From contig CAMAXP010000031.1 of assembly GCA_945862265.1 (NCBI GenBank), positions 1 through 52,022 of the forward strand: a stretch of DNA of 52,022 nucleotides, written 5' to 3'. Shown one piece after another: positions 18,589 to 28,177 of the stretch. The notes beneath the pieces are model-generated. The model had not been told where the DNA came from and ran no database searches. It saw only the letters and a program-made list of their open reading frames with translations. The first letter of the stretch is position 1, and the number at the start of each line of letters is the position of its first letter. The DNA comes from Bordetella parapertussis. GTDB lineage: Bacteria > Pseudomonadota > Gammaproteobacteria > Burkholderiales > SG8-39. A program made the translations under genes and the position numbers.

Positions 18589-19841
18589 CAGCGGTCGATC
18601 TCCCCGAACACGATGTCCTGCGTGCCGATGATGGCCACCGCGTCTGCGATCATGTGGCCGCGCGCCATTTCATCGAGCGCGGCAAGGTGGGCATAGCCCG
18701 GCGCACGGATCTTCACGCGGTAGGGCTTGTTGGCGCCGTCGGACACCAGGTAGATGCCAAACTCACCCTTGGGATGCTCCACCGCCGCATAGGCCTCCCC
18801 TGCCGGCACGTGCATGCCTTCGGTGAACAGCTTGAAGTGGTGGATCAGTTCTTCCATGTTCTGCTTCATGCCCACGCGCGAGGGCGGGGCGAACTTGTGG
18901 TTGTCCGTGATCACCGGGCCGGGATTGGCGCGCAGCCAGTCCACGCACTGCCTGATGATCCGGTTGGACTGGCGGAACTCTTCCATTCGCACGAGGTAAC
19001 GGTCGTAGCAGTCGCCGTTCACGCCCACCGGGATGTCGAAGTCGAGCTTGTCGTACACCTCGTAAGGCTGCTTCCTGCGCAGGTCCCATTCCACGCCGGA
19101 ACCGCGCAGCATCGGGCCGGTGAATCCCAGCGCCTTGGCGCGCTCAGGCGAGACCACGCCCACGCCGACCGTGCGCTGCTTCCAGATCCGGTTCTCGGTC
19201 AGCAACGTCTCGTAATCGTCGACGCAGGCCGGGAAACGGCGCGTAAAGTCGTCGATGAAGTCGAGCATCGACCCCTGCCGGTTCTCGTTCATCGAGCGGA
19301 TGTCGCGCTCGTTGTGGATCTTGGTCGCGGTGTACTGCGGCATCGAGTCCGGCAGGTCGCGGTAAACACCGCCCGGGCGGTAGTACGCGGCGTGCATGCG
19401 GGCGCCCGACACGGCCTCGTAGCAATCCATGAGGTCTTCGCGCTCGCGGAAGCAATACAGGAACACCGTCATCGCACCGATGTCCAGGCCATGCGCCCCC
19501 AGCCACAGCAGGTGGTTCAGGATGCGGGTGATCTCGTCGAACATCACCCGGATGTACTGGGCGCGCAGGGGCACCTCGATGCCGGCGAGCTTCTCGATCG
19601 CCATCACGTAGGCGTGCTCGTTCGACATCATCGACACGTAGTCGAGCCGGTCCATGTAGGGCACCGACTGCAGGAACGTCTTGTGCTCGGCGAGTTTTTC
19701 GGTCGCTCGGTGAAGCAGCCCGATGTGCGGGTCGGCCCGCTGGATCACCTCGCCGTCGAGCTCCAGCACGAGGCGCAGCACGCCGTGCGCCGCCGGGTGC
19801 TGCGGGCCGAAGTTCAGCGTGTAGTTGCGGATCTCTGCCAT
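18588..19841 (-). CDS. nuoD: NADH-quinone oxidoreductase subunit D
   Basis: 417 residues, 49-kDa-type subunit related to the [NiFe]-hydrogenase large subunit. It starts [20 protein letters not shown], with the conserved His loop that lines the quinone pocket, and ends [12 protein letters not shown], the invariant C terminus of the family. 7 nt after nuoC. Confidence 0.97.
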   Translation of the reverse strand: MAEIRNYTLNFGPQHPAAHGVLRLVLELDGEVIQRADPHIGLLHRATEKLAEHKTFLQSVPYMDRLDYVSMMSNEHAYVMAIEKLAGIEVPLRAQYIRVMFDEITRILNHLLWLGAHGLDIGAMTVFLYCFREREDLMDCYEAVSGARMHAAYYRPGGVYRDLPDSMPQYTATKIHNERDIRSMNENRQGSMLDFIDDFTRRFPACVDDYETLLTENRIWKQRTVGVGVVSPERAKALGFTGPMLRGSGVEWDLRRKQPYEVYDKLDFDIPVGVNGDCYDRYLVRMEEFRQSNRIIRQCVDWLRANPGPVITDNHKFAPPSRVGMKQNMEELIHHFKLFTEGMHVPAGEAYAAVEHPKGEFGIYLVSDGANKPYRVKIRAPGYAHLAALDEMARGHMIADAVAIIGTQDIVFGEIDR

Positions 19842-19848
19842 GAAGCCC

Positions 19849-20448
19849 CTACTTGCCCTCGGCGTAATGATCTTCGCGCACGATCCGCGGGGTGACCTCG
19901 CGCGGCTCGATGCTGACCGGCTGGTAGATCACGCGCTTCTGCTCTGGGTCGTAGCGCATCTCGACATACCCTGAAAGCGGGAAGTCCTTGCGGAACGGGT
20001 GCCCGATGAAACCGTAGTCCGTGAGGATGCGGCGCAGGTCCGGGTGGCAGCTGAAGATGATGCCGAAGAGGTCGAACGCCTCACGCTCATACCAGTTCAC
20101 CGAAGGCCAGATGTCGATCGCCGAATCAACCATCGGGAAGTCGTCTTCGGGGCAGAACACGCGCAGACGAAGGCGCCAGTTGTTGGATACCGACAGCAGG
20201 TGCGAGACCGCGGCGAATCGGGGACCTTCCAACGGACGGTCCCCGTACGTCGAATAGTCGACGCCGCACAAGTCGATCAACTCCTCGAAACCGAGCGCAG
20301 GCGTATCGCGCAGGGCCTGCGCCGCCGCGTGGTAGTCGTCGGCTTTCACCACCAGCGTCAGTTCGCCCAGCGCTTCGGTCAGGCTTGCGATGCGCCCGCC
20401 TAGTGTGGTCTGGAGCGCGTCGTGCAGGCGCTGGAGCTTTGGAGTCAT
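19849..20448 (-). CDS. nuoC: NADH-quinone oxidoreductase subunit C
   Basis: 199 residues, 30-kDa subunit with the family segment [20 protein letters not shown] and the [18 protein letters not shown] signature. It is not fused to nuoD, as in most bacteria outside the enterics. 4 nt after nuoB. Confidence 0.96.
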   Translation of the reverse strand: MTPKLQRLHDALQTTLGGRIASLTEALGELTLVVKADDYHAAAQALRDTPALGFEELIDLCGVDYSTYGDRPLEGPRFAAVSHLLSVSNNWRLRLRVFCPEDDFPMVDSAIDIWPSVNWYEREAFDLFGIIFSCHPDLRRILTDYGFIGHPFRKDFPLSGYVEMRYDPEQKRVIYQPVSIEPREVTPRIVREDHYAEGK

Positions 20449-20452
20449 GGGA

Positions 20453-20929
20453 TCAGCGGGCGATGGTATTGGTGCGCTTGATCTTGTTCTGCAACTGAAT
20501 CAGGCCGTACAGAAGCGCCTCGGCAGTCGGCGGACAGCCCGGCACATAGACATCGACCGGGACGATGCGGTCACAGCCGCGCACCACCGAATACGAGTAG
20601 TGGTAATACCCGCCCCCATTGGCGCAGGACCCCATCGAGAGCACCCAGCGCGGCTCGGCCATCTGGTCGTAGACCTTGCGCAGGGCCGGGGCCATCTTGT
20701 TGCACAGCGTGCCGGCGACAATCATGAGGTCGGACTGGCGGGGACTGGGGCGAAAAACGATGCCGAACCGGTCGAGGTCGTAGCGCGCGGCCCCCGCCTG
20801 CATCATCTCCACGGCGCAGCACGCGAGGCCGAAGGTCATCGGCCACAGCGAACCGGTGCGCGTCCAGTTGATGACCTTGTCGGCGGTCGTCGTGACGAAC
20901 CCTTCCTGGAGGATGCCTTCTATTCCCAT
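20453..20929 (-). CDS. nuoB: NADH-quinone oxidoreductase subunit B (cluster N2)
   Basis: 158 residues starting [11 protein letters not shown] at ATG 20929, which overlaps the end of nuoA by 10 nt. Cys residues of the terminal 4Fe-4S cluster N2 are present: tandem CC in [17 protein letters not shown] and YVPGCPP. It delivers electrons to quinone. Confidence 0.97.
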   Translation of the reverse strand: MGIEGILQEGFVTTTADKVINWTRTGSLWPMTFGLACCAVEMMQAGAARYDLDRFGIVFRPSPRQSDLMIVAGTLCNKMAPALRKVYDQMAEPRWVLSMGSCANGGGYYHYSYSVVRGCDRIVPVDVYVPGCPPTAEALLYGLIQLQNKIKRTNTIAR

Positions 20930-21276
20930 TCGAGGGCTCCCTTCATCCATTCGTAGACAAAACCGACCACCAGGATCGCAAGGAACACCATCATCGACAG
21001 GAACCCGAACAGGCCGATCTCGTTGAGCACGATTGCCCAGGGGAACAGGAACGCAATTTCCAGGTCGAACAGGATGAACAGGATGGCGACGAGATAGTAG
21101 CGCACGTCGAATTTCATGCGCGCGTCCTCGAAAGCCTCGAAGCCGCACTCGTAGGGCGACAGCTTCTCGGGGTCCGGGCGGCTGGGGCCGACCAGCTTGC
21201 CGAGAATCATGGGCACCACGCCGACACCGACGGCGACGATGATGAACAACAGGACCGGAAAGTACTCTGCGAGCAT
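20920..21276 (-). CDS. nuoA: NADH-quinone oxidoreductase subunit A
   Basis: 118 residues from ATG 21276 ([11 protein letters not shown]), chosen because it gives the family length and N terminus; a longer frame to 21342 exists but would add 22 non-conserved residues. Three membrane helices and the conserved [20 protein letters not shown] loop. First gene of the 14-gene nuo operon. Confidence 0.94.
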   Translation of the reverse strand: MLAEYFPVLLFIIVAVGVGVVPMILGKLVGPSRPDPEKLSPYECGFEAFEDARMKFDVRYYLVAILFILFDLEIAFLFPWAIVLNEIGLFGFLSMMVFLAILVVGFVYEWMKGALEWE

Positions 21277-21305
21277 TCGATTCGGACCGGCAGGACCGGG
21301 CCGGA

Positions 21306-21311
21306 ATTTTA
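21306..21311 (-). promoter_or_regulatory. Possible -10 element upstream of nuoA
   Basis: TAAAAT on the minus strand, 29 nt before the nuoA ATG, between a strong hairpin and the gene. The -35 at the proper distance is weak (ATCAAA). Tentative. Confidence 0.3.
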
Positions 21312-21341
21312 CGAGTTCCCGAAATCGGTTTGATGCTGCCA

Positions 21342-21367
21342 CGGGGCCGGGATCATTCCCGGCCCCG
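21342..21367 (-). terminator. Strong GC hairpin between tRNA-Leu and nuoA
   Basis: Perfect 11-bp stem cggggccggga / tcccggccccg around the 4-nt loop tcat. It lies just after the tRNA-Leu 3' end in the reading direction. No T-run follows, so it could be a tRNA 3' processing/termination structure or an attenuator before nuo rather than a classical intrinsic terminator. Confidence 0.55.
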
Positions 21368-21375
21368 CTTAGTAC

Positions 21376-21463
21376 TGGTGCCCACGAGCAGACTCGAACT
21401 GCTACGGCTGTTTAGGCCACCAGCCCCTCAAGCTGGCGTGTCTACCAATTTCACCACGTGGGC
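21376..21463 (-). tRNA. tRNA-Leu (anticodon GAG)
   Basis: 88-nt class II tRNA with encoded CCA. Acceptor stem gcccacg/cgtgggc is perfect; the anticodon arm ccagc-ttgaggg-gctgg gives anticodon GAG; a long variable arm is present, as expected for Leu. It lies between secG and nuoA on the same strand, a position common in betaproteobacteria. Confidence 0.95.
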
Positions 21464-21529
21464 AGATTTGCAATTATCCCTCAAAAAGCAGCAACCACAG
21501 AATCCGGTGGCGGCCCATCCTGCACAAAC

Positions 21530-21895
21530 TCAGTTCGGCACGTCCTTCGCCTTGATGGCAGGCACATCCTTCGCCGGTTCCTCGGCCTTCTTTGTCGCAG
21601 CCGGCGCCGCGGATTCTGTCTTGACCGCGTCCATTACTCCGCCCGTCGCCTTCGGCTTGTGCGTAGCGAGATACGCCAACCCAAGGCTGGTCGCAAAAAA
21701 GATCGTGGCAAAGACCGCAGTCGCTCGCGAGAGGAAGTTAGCCGATCCCGAGGCGCCGAACAGGCTCCCCGAGGATCCGCCGCCGAATCCCGACCCCATG
21801 TCCGCGCCCTTGCCGTGCTGGAGCAGGACCAACCCGATGACCACCAGGGCCACGACGACATGCACCACCAGGATGATGCTCAACCACGTTTCCAT
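21530..21895 (-). CDS. secG: Preprotein translocase subunit SecG
   Basis: 121 residues. Two membrane helices (about 4-22 and 55-78) separated by a Gly/Ser-rich loop (GSGFGGGSSGSLFG), the normal SecG plan, then an Ala/Lys/Pro-rich tail. Inner-membrane partner of SecYE in protein export. It begins 3 nt after tpiA ends, so the two are one transcription unit. Confidence 0.93.
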   Translation of the reverse strand: METWLSIILVVHVVVALVVIGLVLLQHGKGADMGSGFGGGSSGSLFGASGSANFLSRATAVFATIFFATSLGLAYLATHKPKATGGVMDAVKTESAAPAATKKAEEPAKDVPAIKAKDVPN

Positions 21896-21898
21896 GCT

Positions 21899-22660
21899 CT
21901 ACCCCTTGCTGACCGCAGCATTGCAGATCGCGAGAAAATCTTCCGGCACCAGCGAGGCGCCCCCTATGAGCCCCCCGTCCACATCTTTCATGGCAAATAT
22001 TTCCGCCGCATTCCCCGGCTTGACGCTCCCGCCGTAGAGGATGCGAAGCTTCGACGCCACACCCGTGTCCTCCCCTGCCACGCGTCCCCGGAGGAACGCG
22101 TGCACCTCTTGTGCCTGCTGCGGGGACGCAGTGCGTCCCGTGCCGATCGCCCAGACGGGCTCGTACGCCAGCACCGCACCGCCCAGCGCCGCGGCACCAG
22201 ACACCTTCAGCACCGCATCCAGCTGGCGGGCCACCACCTGCTCCGTCCGCCCGCCTTCACGCTCCTCGAGCGTTTCCCCCACGCACAGCACCGGCGTAAT
22301 GCCAGCTTTCGTTGCAGCGGCAAATTTCGCCGCCACCTGGACGTCGGTCTCCCCGAACAATCCGCGACGCTCGGAATGCCCGACCAGCACGAACCGGCAG
22401 CCGAAATCGGCGAGCATCACGGCGGAAACTTCGCCCGTATAGGCCCCCGATGCAAACTCACTGACGGTCTGCGCACCCAACCCGAGGGTCGAGCCCGCGA
22501 GTCGTGCTGAAGTCTCGGACAGGTAGGGAAATGGAACGCAAACCGCGCACTCGACGCCTGGCAAGCGCGAGAGGCCGGAAAGCACCGCGTCCAGCAGCGC
22601 GGGATTGGCCGCCCTGCTGCCGTGCATTTTCCAGTTTCCCGCCACCAACCGACCGCGCAT
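21899..22660 (-). CDS. tpiA: Triosephosphate isomerase
   Basis: 253 residues. Interconverts dihydroxyacetone phosphate and glyceraldehyde 3-phosphate in glycolysis. Landmarks: N-terminal GNWKMHG (catalytic Lys), VGHSERR (catalytic His), the active-site Glu in YEPVWAIGTG, and the phosphate loop YGGSVKPGN. ATG at 22660. Cytoplasmic. Confidence 0.97.
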   Translation of the reverse strand: MRGRLVAGNWKMHGSRAANPALLDAVLSGLSRLPGVECAVCVPFPYLSETSARLAGSTLGLGAQTVSEFASGAYTGEVSAVMLADFGCRFVLVGHSERRGLFGETDVQVAAKFAAATKAGITPVLCVGETLEEREGGRTEQVVARQLDAVLKVSGAAALGGAVLAYEPVWAIGTGRTASPQQAQEVHAFLRGRVAGEDTGVASKLRILYGGSVKPGNAAEIFAMKDVDGGLIGGASLVPEDFLAICNAAVSKG

Positions 22661-22746
22661 TGTATTCCCGCGAAGACAAAAGCTGGCGATTTTACCGCGT
22701 CGGGAAGAGGCTGGTCAAACCAAAACCACCCAAAGGATCAAGAAAT

Positions 22747-22761
22747 TGCGTTCGAAACGCA
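22747..22761 (-). terminator. Short hairpin downstream of pstB
   Basis: 6-bp stem tgcgtt/aacgca with a 3-nt loop, followed on the minus strand by atttctt. It sits in the 148-bp gap between the end of pstB and the start of tpiA and could end the pst transcript. The rest of the gap shows nothing else. Confidence 0.4.
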
Positions 22762-22808
22762 GCCTGCCGGCGGGACCCGCGCGGACACCTGCTCCGAGGG
22801 AACAGGGT

Positions 22809-23666
22809 TCAGCCGAATCGACCCGTAATGTAGTCCTCGGTCTGCTTCTTCTTGGGCTTGATGAAGATTGCGTCAGTGACGTCGAACTCGATCAATTCGC
22901 CGAGATACATGTAGGCGGTGTAATCGGACACCCGCGCGGCCTGCTGCATGTTGTGCGTGACGATGGCCACCGTGTACTCGCTCTTGAGTTCGTGCACCAG
23001 CTCCTCAACCTTCGCAGTGGAAATGGGATCCAGCGCCGAAGTCGGCTCGTCAAGCAGGAGCACCGAGGGCTTCACCGCCACGCTGCGCGCAATGCAGAGC
23101 CGCTGCTGCTGGCCGCCGGAAAGCGACAGCCCGCTCTGGCCCAGCTTGTCCTTGACCTCGTCCCAGATGGCCGCCTTGCGCAACGCCCATTCGACCCGGT
23201 CGTCCATGTCGCGCGACGACAAGCGCTCATACAGGCGCACGCCAAAGGCAATATTGTCGTAGATCGACATCGGGAACGGCGTGGGCTTCTGGAACACCAT
23301 GCCGATCCGCGCCCGCAGCAGATTCAGGTCCTGTTTCGGGTCCAGGATATTCTGCCCGTAGAAATTGATCTCGCCCTCTGCGCGCTGCCCGGGGTACAGG
23401 CTGTACATGCGGTTCAGGGTGCGCAGCAGCGTCGACTTGCCGCAGCCGGAGGGGCCGATGAACGCCGTCACCTTGTGCTCGGCGATGTCGAGGTTGACGT
23501 TCTTCAGACCCTGGAAGGCGCCGTAGAAGAAATTCAGGTTCACAGTCCTGATTGCCGGCTGCACGGCAGGCTCCGCGGCAGCCTTGACTCTGGACTCCAA
23601 AGTGACGTTCATGCGCCGCTCTCCCGTTCTGTTCGTCTTTCCCTGTTCCATCGCGATTTCGCTCAT
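22809..23666 (-). CDS. pstB: Phosphate ABC transporter ATP-binding protein
   Basis: 285 residues. ABC ATPase with Walker [10 protein letters not shown], signature LSGGQQQRL and Walker [12 protein letters not shown], and PstB-specific [14 protein letters not shown]. It carries about 35 extra N-terminal residues before the ABC core. The ATG at 23666 overlaps the pstA stop (ATGA). Powers high-affinity phosphate uptake. No phoU or phoB follows; the next gene is tpiA. Confidence 0.96.
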   Translation of the reverse strand: MSEIAMEQGKTNRTGERRMNVTLESRVKAAAEPAVQPAIRTVNLNFFYGAFQGLKNVNLDIAEHKVTAFIGPSGCGKSTLLRTLNRMYSLYPGQRAEGEINFYGQNILDPKQDLNLLRARIGMVFQKPTPFPMSIYDNIAFGVRLYERLSSRDMDDRVEWALRKAAIWDEVKDKLGQSGLSLSGGQQQRLCIARSVAVKPSVLLLDEPTSALDPISTAKVEELVHELKSEYTVAIVTHNMQQAARVSDYTAYMYLGELIEFDVTDAIFIKPKKKQTEDYITGRFG

Positions 23667-24511
23667 GCGGAGACCTTTTCCCTGAAGAACACCCGGGTGA
23701 TGATGTTGATCACCAATACCACCACGGTAATCACCAGCGCGCCGCCCCAGGCCAGATTGATCCAGTTCTCGTAGGGACTCATGGCAAACTGGAAGATCAC
23801 CACCGGCAGGTTTGACAGCGGCTTGTTCATGTCGGTGGAGAAGAACTGGTTGTTGAGCGCCGTGAAGAGCAGCGGCGCGGTCTCGCCGCTGACCCGCGCG
23901 AGCGCGAGCAGCACCCCGGTGATCACCCCGGACCGGCCCGCGCGGAGCGTGACCATCAGCGCCACCTTCCAGCGCGGCGCCCCGAGGGCGAACGCCGCCT
24001 CACGCAGGCTGCCGGGCACCAGCCGCAGGATGTTCTCGGTGGTCCGGAGCACCACGGGAATAGCGATCAGCGACAGCGCGAGCATGCCGGCCCAGCCGGA
24101 AAAGTGCTTTACCTGGGCGACGAGGATGGCGTAGACGAACAGCCCGATCACGATCGAGGGCGCCGACAGCATGATGTCCGACACGAAGCGCGTGATCGAT
24201 GCCACCACGCTGTCGTCGCCGTACTCGGTCAGGTAGATCCCGGCAAGCACCCCGATCGGCGTGCTGACGAGCGTGCAGCAGGCGATCATCATGAAGCTGC
24301 CGACCATGGCGTTCGCCAGGCCCCCTCCCTCGGAACCCGGCGCTGGGGTCGAGGCGGTGAAGAAACTCCAGCTCAGTGCGGAGAAGCCCTTGTAGAACAG
24401 CAGCGCGAGGATCCACAGCAGCACCGACATGCCGATGACCATGGCGAGCATCGACAGCGTCAGGCCGATCCGGTTGGTGTGCTTGCGACGGTTGTAGACG
24501 GATTGGTCCAT
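23663..24511 (-). CDS. pstA: Phosphate ABC transporter permease PstA
   Basis: 282 residues from ATG 24511; a GTG two codons earlier (24517) directly abuts the pstC stop and is an equal alternative. Six membrane helices with the permease EAA-type loop [14 protein letters not shown]. Forms the inner-membrane channel with PstC. Confidence 0.94.
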   Translation of the reverse strand: MDQSVYNRRKHTNRIGLTLSMLAMVIGMSVLLWILALLFYKGFSALSWSFFTASTPAPGSEGGGLANAMVGSFMMIACCTLVSTPIGVLAGIYLTEYGDDSVVASITRFVSDIMLSAPSIVIGLFVYAILVAQVKHFSGWAGMLALSLIAIPVVLRTTENILRLVPGSLREAAFALGAPRWKVALMVTLRAGRSGVITGVLLALARVSGETAPLLFTALNNQFFSTDMNKPLSNLPVVIFQFAMSPYENWINLAWGGALVITVVVLVINIITRVFFREKVSA

Positions 24512-24517
24512 GGCCAC

Positions 24518-25525
24518 TCAGGTGCGTGTGCCCTGCCCGCGCTCCATGCGCAGGAGCAGGAGTTTGGCGAAGGCGAGCACGACGAAGGTGATGAGGAAAA
24601 GCACCAGTCCGAGCGCAAAGAGTGTCGAAAGGTGAATATCGTCGGCCTCGCCGAATTCGTTGGCGAGCGTCGAGGCGATCGAACTGCCGGGCGAGAATAG
24701 CGAAGAGCCGATGCGCTGCGAGTTGCCGATCACGAAGGTCACCGCCATCGTCTCGCCCAGGGCGCGCCCCAGTCCGAGCATGATGCCGCCGATCACGCCG
24801 GTCTTGGTGTAGGGCAGCACGATGTTGCGCACCACCTCCCACGTCGTGCAGCCGATCCCGTAGGCCGACTCACGCAACACCGGCGGCACGATATCGAACA
24901 CGTCGCGCATGACCGAGGCGATGAAGGGGAGGATCATTATCGACAGGACCAGCCCCGCGGCCAGTATGCCGATGCCGTTCATCGCACCACCGAACAGGGG
25001 GCCGATCAGCGGCATTTGCCCCAGCGTCGATTGCAGCGCCGGCTGGCCGTACTGAGCGAACAGCGGGGCGAAGATGAACAGGCCGAACATGCCGTAGATG
25101 ATCGAGGGAACGGCGGCCAGCAGCTCAACCGCGGTACCCAGAGGCCTCCTGAGCCACACCGGGCAGGTCTCGGTCAGGAACACCGCGACACCGAAGCTCA
25201 GGGGCACCGCGATCACAAGCGCGATCGAAGCGCTGGCCAGGGTGCCGAAGATGGCGATCGCCGCGCCGAAATTCTGGTTGATGATGTCCCACTCGACCGT
25301 CCAGAGGAACGGTAGGCCGAACTTCTGCAGGGTCGGCCAGGAACTGACGACCAAGGACACGAGGATGCCGGCCAGCGCGAACAGTACGGTCAGCGCGAAC
25401 AGCAAAGTGACCTTGTGGAACAGGAAGTCCTGGACGCGTTGGTTGCGCGCAATGGACAGCCGGCGCGCGTCCTGAAGTCCGGAATCCGGCATGGAGGCCG
25501 TGGCGGCTACCTGTTGCATTTGCAT
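24518..25525 (-). CDS. pstC: Phosphate ABC transporter permease PstC
   Basis: 335 residues. Permease with six helices, an extended cytoplasmic N terminus (~35 residues) and the loop [15 protein letters not shown]. Partner of PstA; ATG at 25525, 65 nt after pstS. Confidence 0.95.
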   Translation of the reverse strand: MQMQQVAATASMPDSGLQDARRLSIARNQRVQDFLFHKVTLLFALTVLFALAGILVSLVVSSWPTLQKFGLPFLWTVEWDIINQNFGAAIAIFGTLASASIALVIAVPLSFGVAVFLTETCPVWLRRPLGTAVELLAAVPSIIYGMFGLFIFAPLFAQYGQPALQSTLGQMPLIGPLFGGAMNGIGILAAGLVLSIMILPFIASVMRDVFDIVPPVLRESAYGIGCTTWEVVRNIVLPYTKTGVIGGIMLGLGRALGETMAVTFVIGNSQRIGSSLFSPGSSIASTLANEFGEADDIHLSTLFALGLVLFLITFVVLAFAKLLLLRMERGQGTRT

Positions 25526-25590
25526 TTCCGCATCGTGCGGCCCGCCGCAGGGGCGGGCCGGTTGTGGTTGTTATTGCCGGCGTGCCGGGA

Positions 25591-26619
25591 CTAGCGCTTG
25601 ATCTGCGACCAGGCGGTGTCGCTGATCAGCTTGGTCACCGCGTCGGGCAGCGCCACGTAGTCGAGCTCCTCGGCCATCTTCTTGCCGTTCTTGAACGCCC
25701 AGTCGAAGAACTTGAGGACCTCGTTCGAGTCAGCCACTTTGTCCGGGGTCTTGTACATCAGGGCGAATGACGCGCCGGTAATGGGCCAGGACTGCGCGCC
25801 TTTGAGGTTCACCAGCGACAGGCCCATGCCCGGGACGCTCTTCCAGTCGGCGCCGGCCGCGGCCGCGGCGAAGGTCAGGTCGTCGGGTTCCACGTACTTG
25901 CCGTCGCGGTTCAGGAGCTGCATGTGCGGGATCTTGTTGCGCTTGGCGTAGGCATACTCAACATAGCCGACCGAACCCTTGACGCGGGTGACGTTGGCGG
26001 CGACGCCTTCGTTGCCCTTGCCGCCCACCGACGAAGCCGCCGGCCACTTGACCGCGGCGCCCTTGCCCACGGACTTGGCCCAGGCCGGGCTGACCTCGTT
26101 CAGGTAGTCGGTGAAAATGAAGGTCGTGCCCGACCCGTCGGCGCGGTGCGCCACCGTGATCGCCTGGTTGGGCAGCTTCTTGCCGGGGTTCAGCGCGGCG
26201 AACTTGGCGTCGTTCCAGTTGCTGATGGTGCCCATGAACATCTCGGCCAGCACTTCGCCGTTCACGCGCAGTTCGCCCGGCTTGAAGCCTTCGAGGTTGA
26301 TCACCGGCACCACGCCGCCGAGGACGACCGGGAACTGCACCATGCCGTCCTTCTCCAGGTCGGCGCCCGACAGGGGCGCGTCGGTCGCGCCGAAGGTCAC
26401 CGTCTTGGCGCGGATCTGGCGAATTCCGCCGGAGGAGCCGATCGACTGGTAATTGAGACCCGTTCCGGTGGCTTTCTTGTACTCCTCGGCCCACTTGGCG
26501 AAGATCGGGTACGGGAAAGTGGCGCCTGCGCCGGTAATGTCCGCTGCGTTCGCCGCTGTCAGCGAGAGAGAGAGCGCCGCACCGCTGATCAGGGCTTTGA
26601 TGAACTTGACGTTGAGCAT
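25591..26619 (-). CDS. pstS: Periplasmic phosphate-binding protein PstS
   Basis: 342 residues. Starts at ATG 26619 behind AGAGGT (spacing 6) and opens with a signal peptide (about 1-24, cleaved after ANA). Family features: ITGAGATFPYPIFAKW at the mature N terminus, SGGIRQI, RADGSGTTFIFTDYL and SSVGGKGNEGV, which line the phosphate site. First gene of pstSCAB, controlled by the Pho box just upstream. Confidence 0.96.
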   Translation of the reverse strand: MLNVKFIKALISGAALSLSLTAANAADITGAGATFPYPIFAKWAEEYKKATGTGLNYQSIGSSGGIRQIRAKTVTFGATDAPLSGADLEKDGMVQFPVVLGGVVPVINLEGFKPGELRVNGEVLAEMFMGTISNWNDAKFAALNPGKKLPNQAITVAHRADGSGTTFIFTDYLNEVSPAWAKSVGKGAAVKWPAASSVGGKGNEGVAANVTRVKGSVGYVEYAYAKRNKIPHMQLLNRDGKYVEPDDLTFAAAAAGADWKSVPGMGLSLVNLKGAQSWPITGASFALMYKTPDKVADSNEVLKFFDWAFKNGKKMAEELDYVALPDAVTKLISDTAWSQIKR

Positions 26620-26674
26620 GAATAACCTCTTGTTGGGGTATGAAAATTCCACCCGCGAAGGTTACCCGCCGATA

Positions 26675-26692
26675 ATGACAATACCGTGACAG
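26675..26692 (-). promoter_or_regulatory. Pho box upstream of pstS
   Basis: On the minus strand CTGTCAC-GGTA-TTGTCAT, two 7-bp direct repeats 4 bp apart, matching the PhoB site consensus. About 56 nt upstream of the pstS ATG, and one base from the stop codon of the aquaporin gene. A TAACCT about 10 nt downstream could be the -10. Predicts induction under phosphate limitation. Confidence 0.8.
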
Positions 26693-27367
26693 TCACGCGT
26701 CCCGGGAGCCCCTGAGGACCGTTTCCAAACACACCGCCAGCCCCGTCCCCACCAGTTGCGCGACCATGAAGGCTGGCGCATCAGACGCCTGGATGCCGGA
26801 AAACGTGTCGGTCAGGCTTCGCGCCAGGGTCACCGCCGGGTTGGCGAACGACGTCGAAGCCGTAAACCAATAGGCGCCGGTAATCCAGGCGCCCACCACA
26901 AAGGGCGCGTAGCGCGCGGCCTCTCCGCGACACCCGAAGATCACTGTCAGCAGGCCGAAACTCGCCAGGGCCTCGCTGAACCATTGGGCCATCCCGGTGC
27001 GCGGGGTGGATGACAGTTGCAGGAGTGGCAGCTCGAACATGGCGTGCGCCGCGAGCACCCCGGCAATCCCACCGGCGCACTGCGCCGCCACGTACCAGGA
27101 GGCGTCGCGCCATGACAACCGGCGCCGCCAGGCCATTGCCACGCTCACCAGGGGATTGAAATGCGCCCCCGACACGTGCCCGAAGCACACAATCAGCGCC
27201 ACCAGCGCCCCGCCGGTGGCGATGGCGTTGGCGAGCAGCGCAAGGTGCACACTGCCCTGTGCCAAGTTTACCCCCATGATGCCCGAACCCACCACGGCCA
27301 CCAGCAGCAGCGCCGTGCCGACCCCCTCTGCCAGCGCGCGGCGCCACTCAGCCACGTGCGATGTCAT
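26693..27367 (-). CDS. MIP-family aquaglyceroporin in the ars operon (AqpS-like)
   Basis: 224 residues, six membrane helices with two half-helix motifs: HFNPLVS (NPL variant) and FANPAVTLAR (normal NPA plus the pore Arg). ATG 27367 overlaps the end of arsC by 20 nt. In Sinorhizobium an aquaglyceroporin, AqpS, replaces an arsenite pump: arsenate is reduced inside and arsenite leaves down its gradient. The arsR-arsC context points to the same job here. Its stop lies directly beside the Pho box of pstS. A water/glycerol channel is the alternative. Confidence 0.85.
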   Translation of the reverse strand: MTSHVAEWRRALAEGVGTALLLVAVVGSGIMGVNLAQGSVHLALLANAIATGGALVALIVCFGHVSGAHFNPLVSVAMAWRRRLSWRDASWYVAAQCAGGIAGVLAAHAMFELPLLQLSSTPRTGMAQWFSEALASFGLLTVIFGCRGEAARYAPFVVGAWITGAYWFTASTSFANPAVTLARSLTDTFSGIQASDAPAFMVAQLVGTGLAVCLETVLRGSRDA

Positions 27368-27827
27368 CGAGCTTCTGCTTGATCGCAAGGCGATCGAGCT
27401 TGTCGATCGACAGGCTCAGCAGCAGGTTGATGCGATTCGAGAGGGTCGAATACGCGGTTAAGAAAGCCCGCCGTTTGTCTTCGTCGCTGCCTTCGACGGC
27501 CGCGGGATCGGGCACGCCCCAATGCGCCGTCATGGGCTGGCCGGGCCAGTAGGGGCAGGCCTCGGCCGCGGCCGAATCGCACACAGTGAGAACGATGTCC
27601 ATCTGCGGCGCGCCTGGCGCCGCGAATTCGTCCCAGCTCTTGCTGCGCAGACCTTCGACCGAGATGCGATTCTTCTGCAGCAGCTCCAGGGCGAAGGGGT
27701 TCACCCGGCCACCGGGCTTGCTGCCCGCGCTGAACGCGCTGAAGCGGCCCTTGCCGGCGAGGTTGAGGTAGGCCTCGGCGAGGATCGAGCGGGCCGAGTT
27801 GCCGGTACAGAGGAAGAGTACGTTCAT
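27348..27827 (-). CDS. arsC: Arsenate reductase, low-molecular-weight phosphatase type
   Basis: 159 residues. The N-terminal P-loop FLCTGNSARS holds the nucleophilic Cys7; two further Cys in VCDSAAAEACPYWPG match the redox relay of thioredoxin-coupled arsenate reductases, followed by HWGVPDP. It reduces arsenate to arsenite in the cytoplasm. ATG 27827 overlaps the arsR stop (ATGA) and the gene overlaps the aquaporin, so arsR-arsC-aqp is a tightly coupled operon. Confidence 0.93.
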   Translation of the reverse strand: MNVLFLCTGNSARSILAEAYLNLAGKGRFSAFSAGSKPGGRVNPFALELLQKNRISVEGLRSKSWDEFAAPGAPQMDIVLTVCDSAAAEACPYWPGQPMTAHWGVPDPAAVEGSDEDKRRAFLTAYSTLSNRINLLLSLSIDKLDRLAIKQKLDDIARG

Positions 27828-28177
27828 GGCGTGGATTTCGTCCGTGGAAGTCGGTTGAAAGTGACAGGCAAAACCGGGGTGGCCTCGCATACGCCACCCT
27901 CGCAACAGTTGTCGGTGAGGAAGCTGATCAACCCCTGCATGCGCTTGAAGTCTGCGGCGTAGATGACGAACCGGCCTTCGGTACGCGACCGGATGAGCCC
28001 GGTGTTGGCAAGCTGGGCAAGATGGAACGATGCGGTAGGCGGTGGCAGGCCCAGTCTTTCGGCGATCGCCCCCGCTGCCATACCGTCGGGCCCGGCTTCC
28101 ACGAGCAGCCTGAAAGCGGCCAGCCTGCTGTCCTGGGCGAGGGCGGAGAGCGCCTTTACGGCTTCTTTTGTTTCCAT
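27824..28177 (-). CDS. arsR: ArsR-family arsenite-responsive repressor
   Basis: 117 residues from ATG 28177. Winged-helix domain with recognition helix PPPTASFHLAQL. Near the C terminus C91, C92 and C97 (CCEGGVC) form a CC-x4-C cluster much like the arsenite site of Acidithiobacillus ferrooxidans ArsR rather than the CVC of plasmid R773. The start codon lies inside the left arm of a perfect inverted repeat, and a TATAAT ends 7 nt upstream, so the message may be leaderless. A longer upstream frame has no support. Confidence 0.92.
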   Translation of the reverse strand: METKEAVKALSALAQDSRLAAFRLLVEAGPDGMAAGAIAERLGLPPPTASFHLAQLANTGLIRSRTEGRFVIYAADFKRMQGLISFLTDNCCEGGVCEATPVLPVTFNRLPRTKSTP

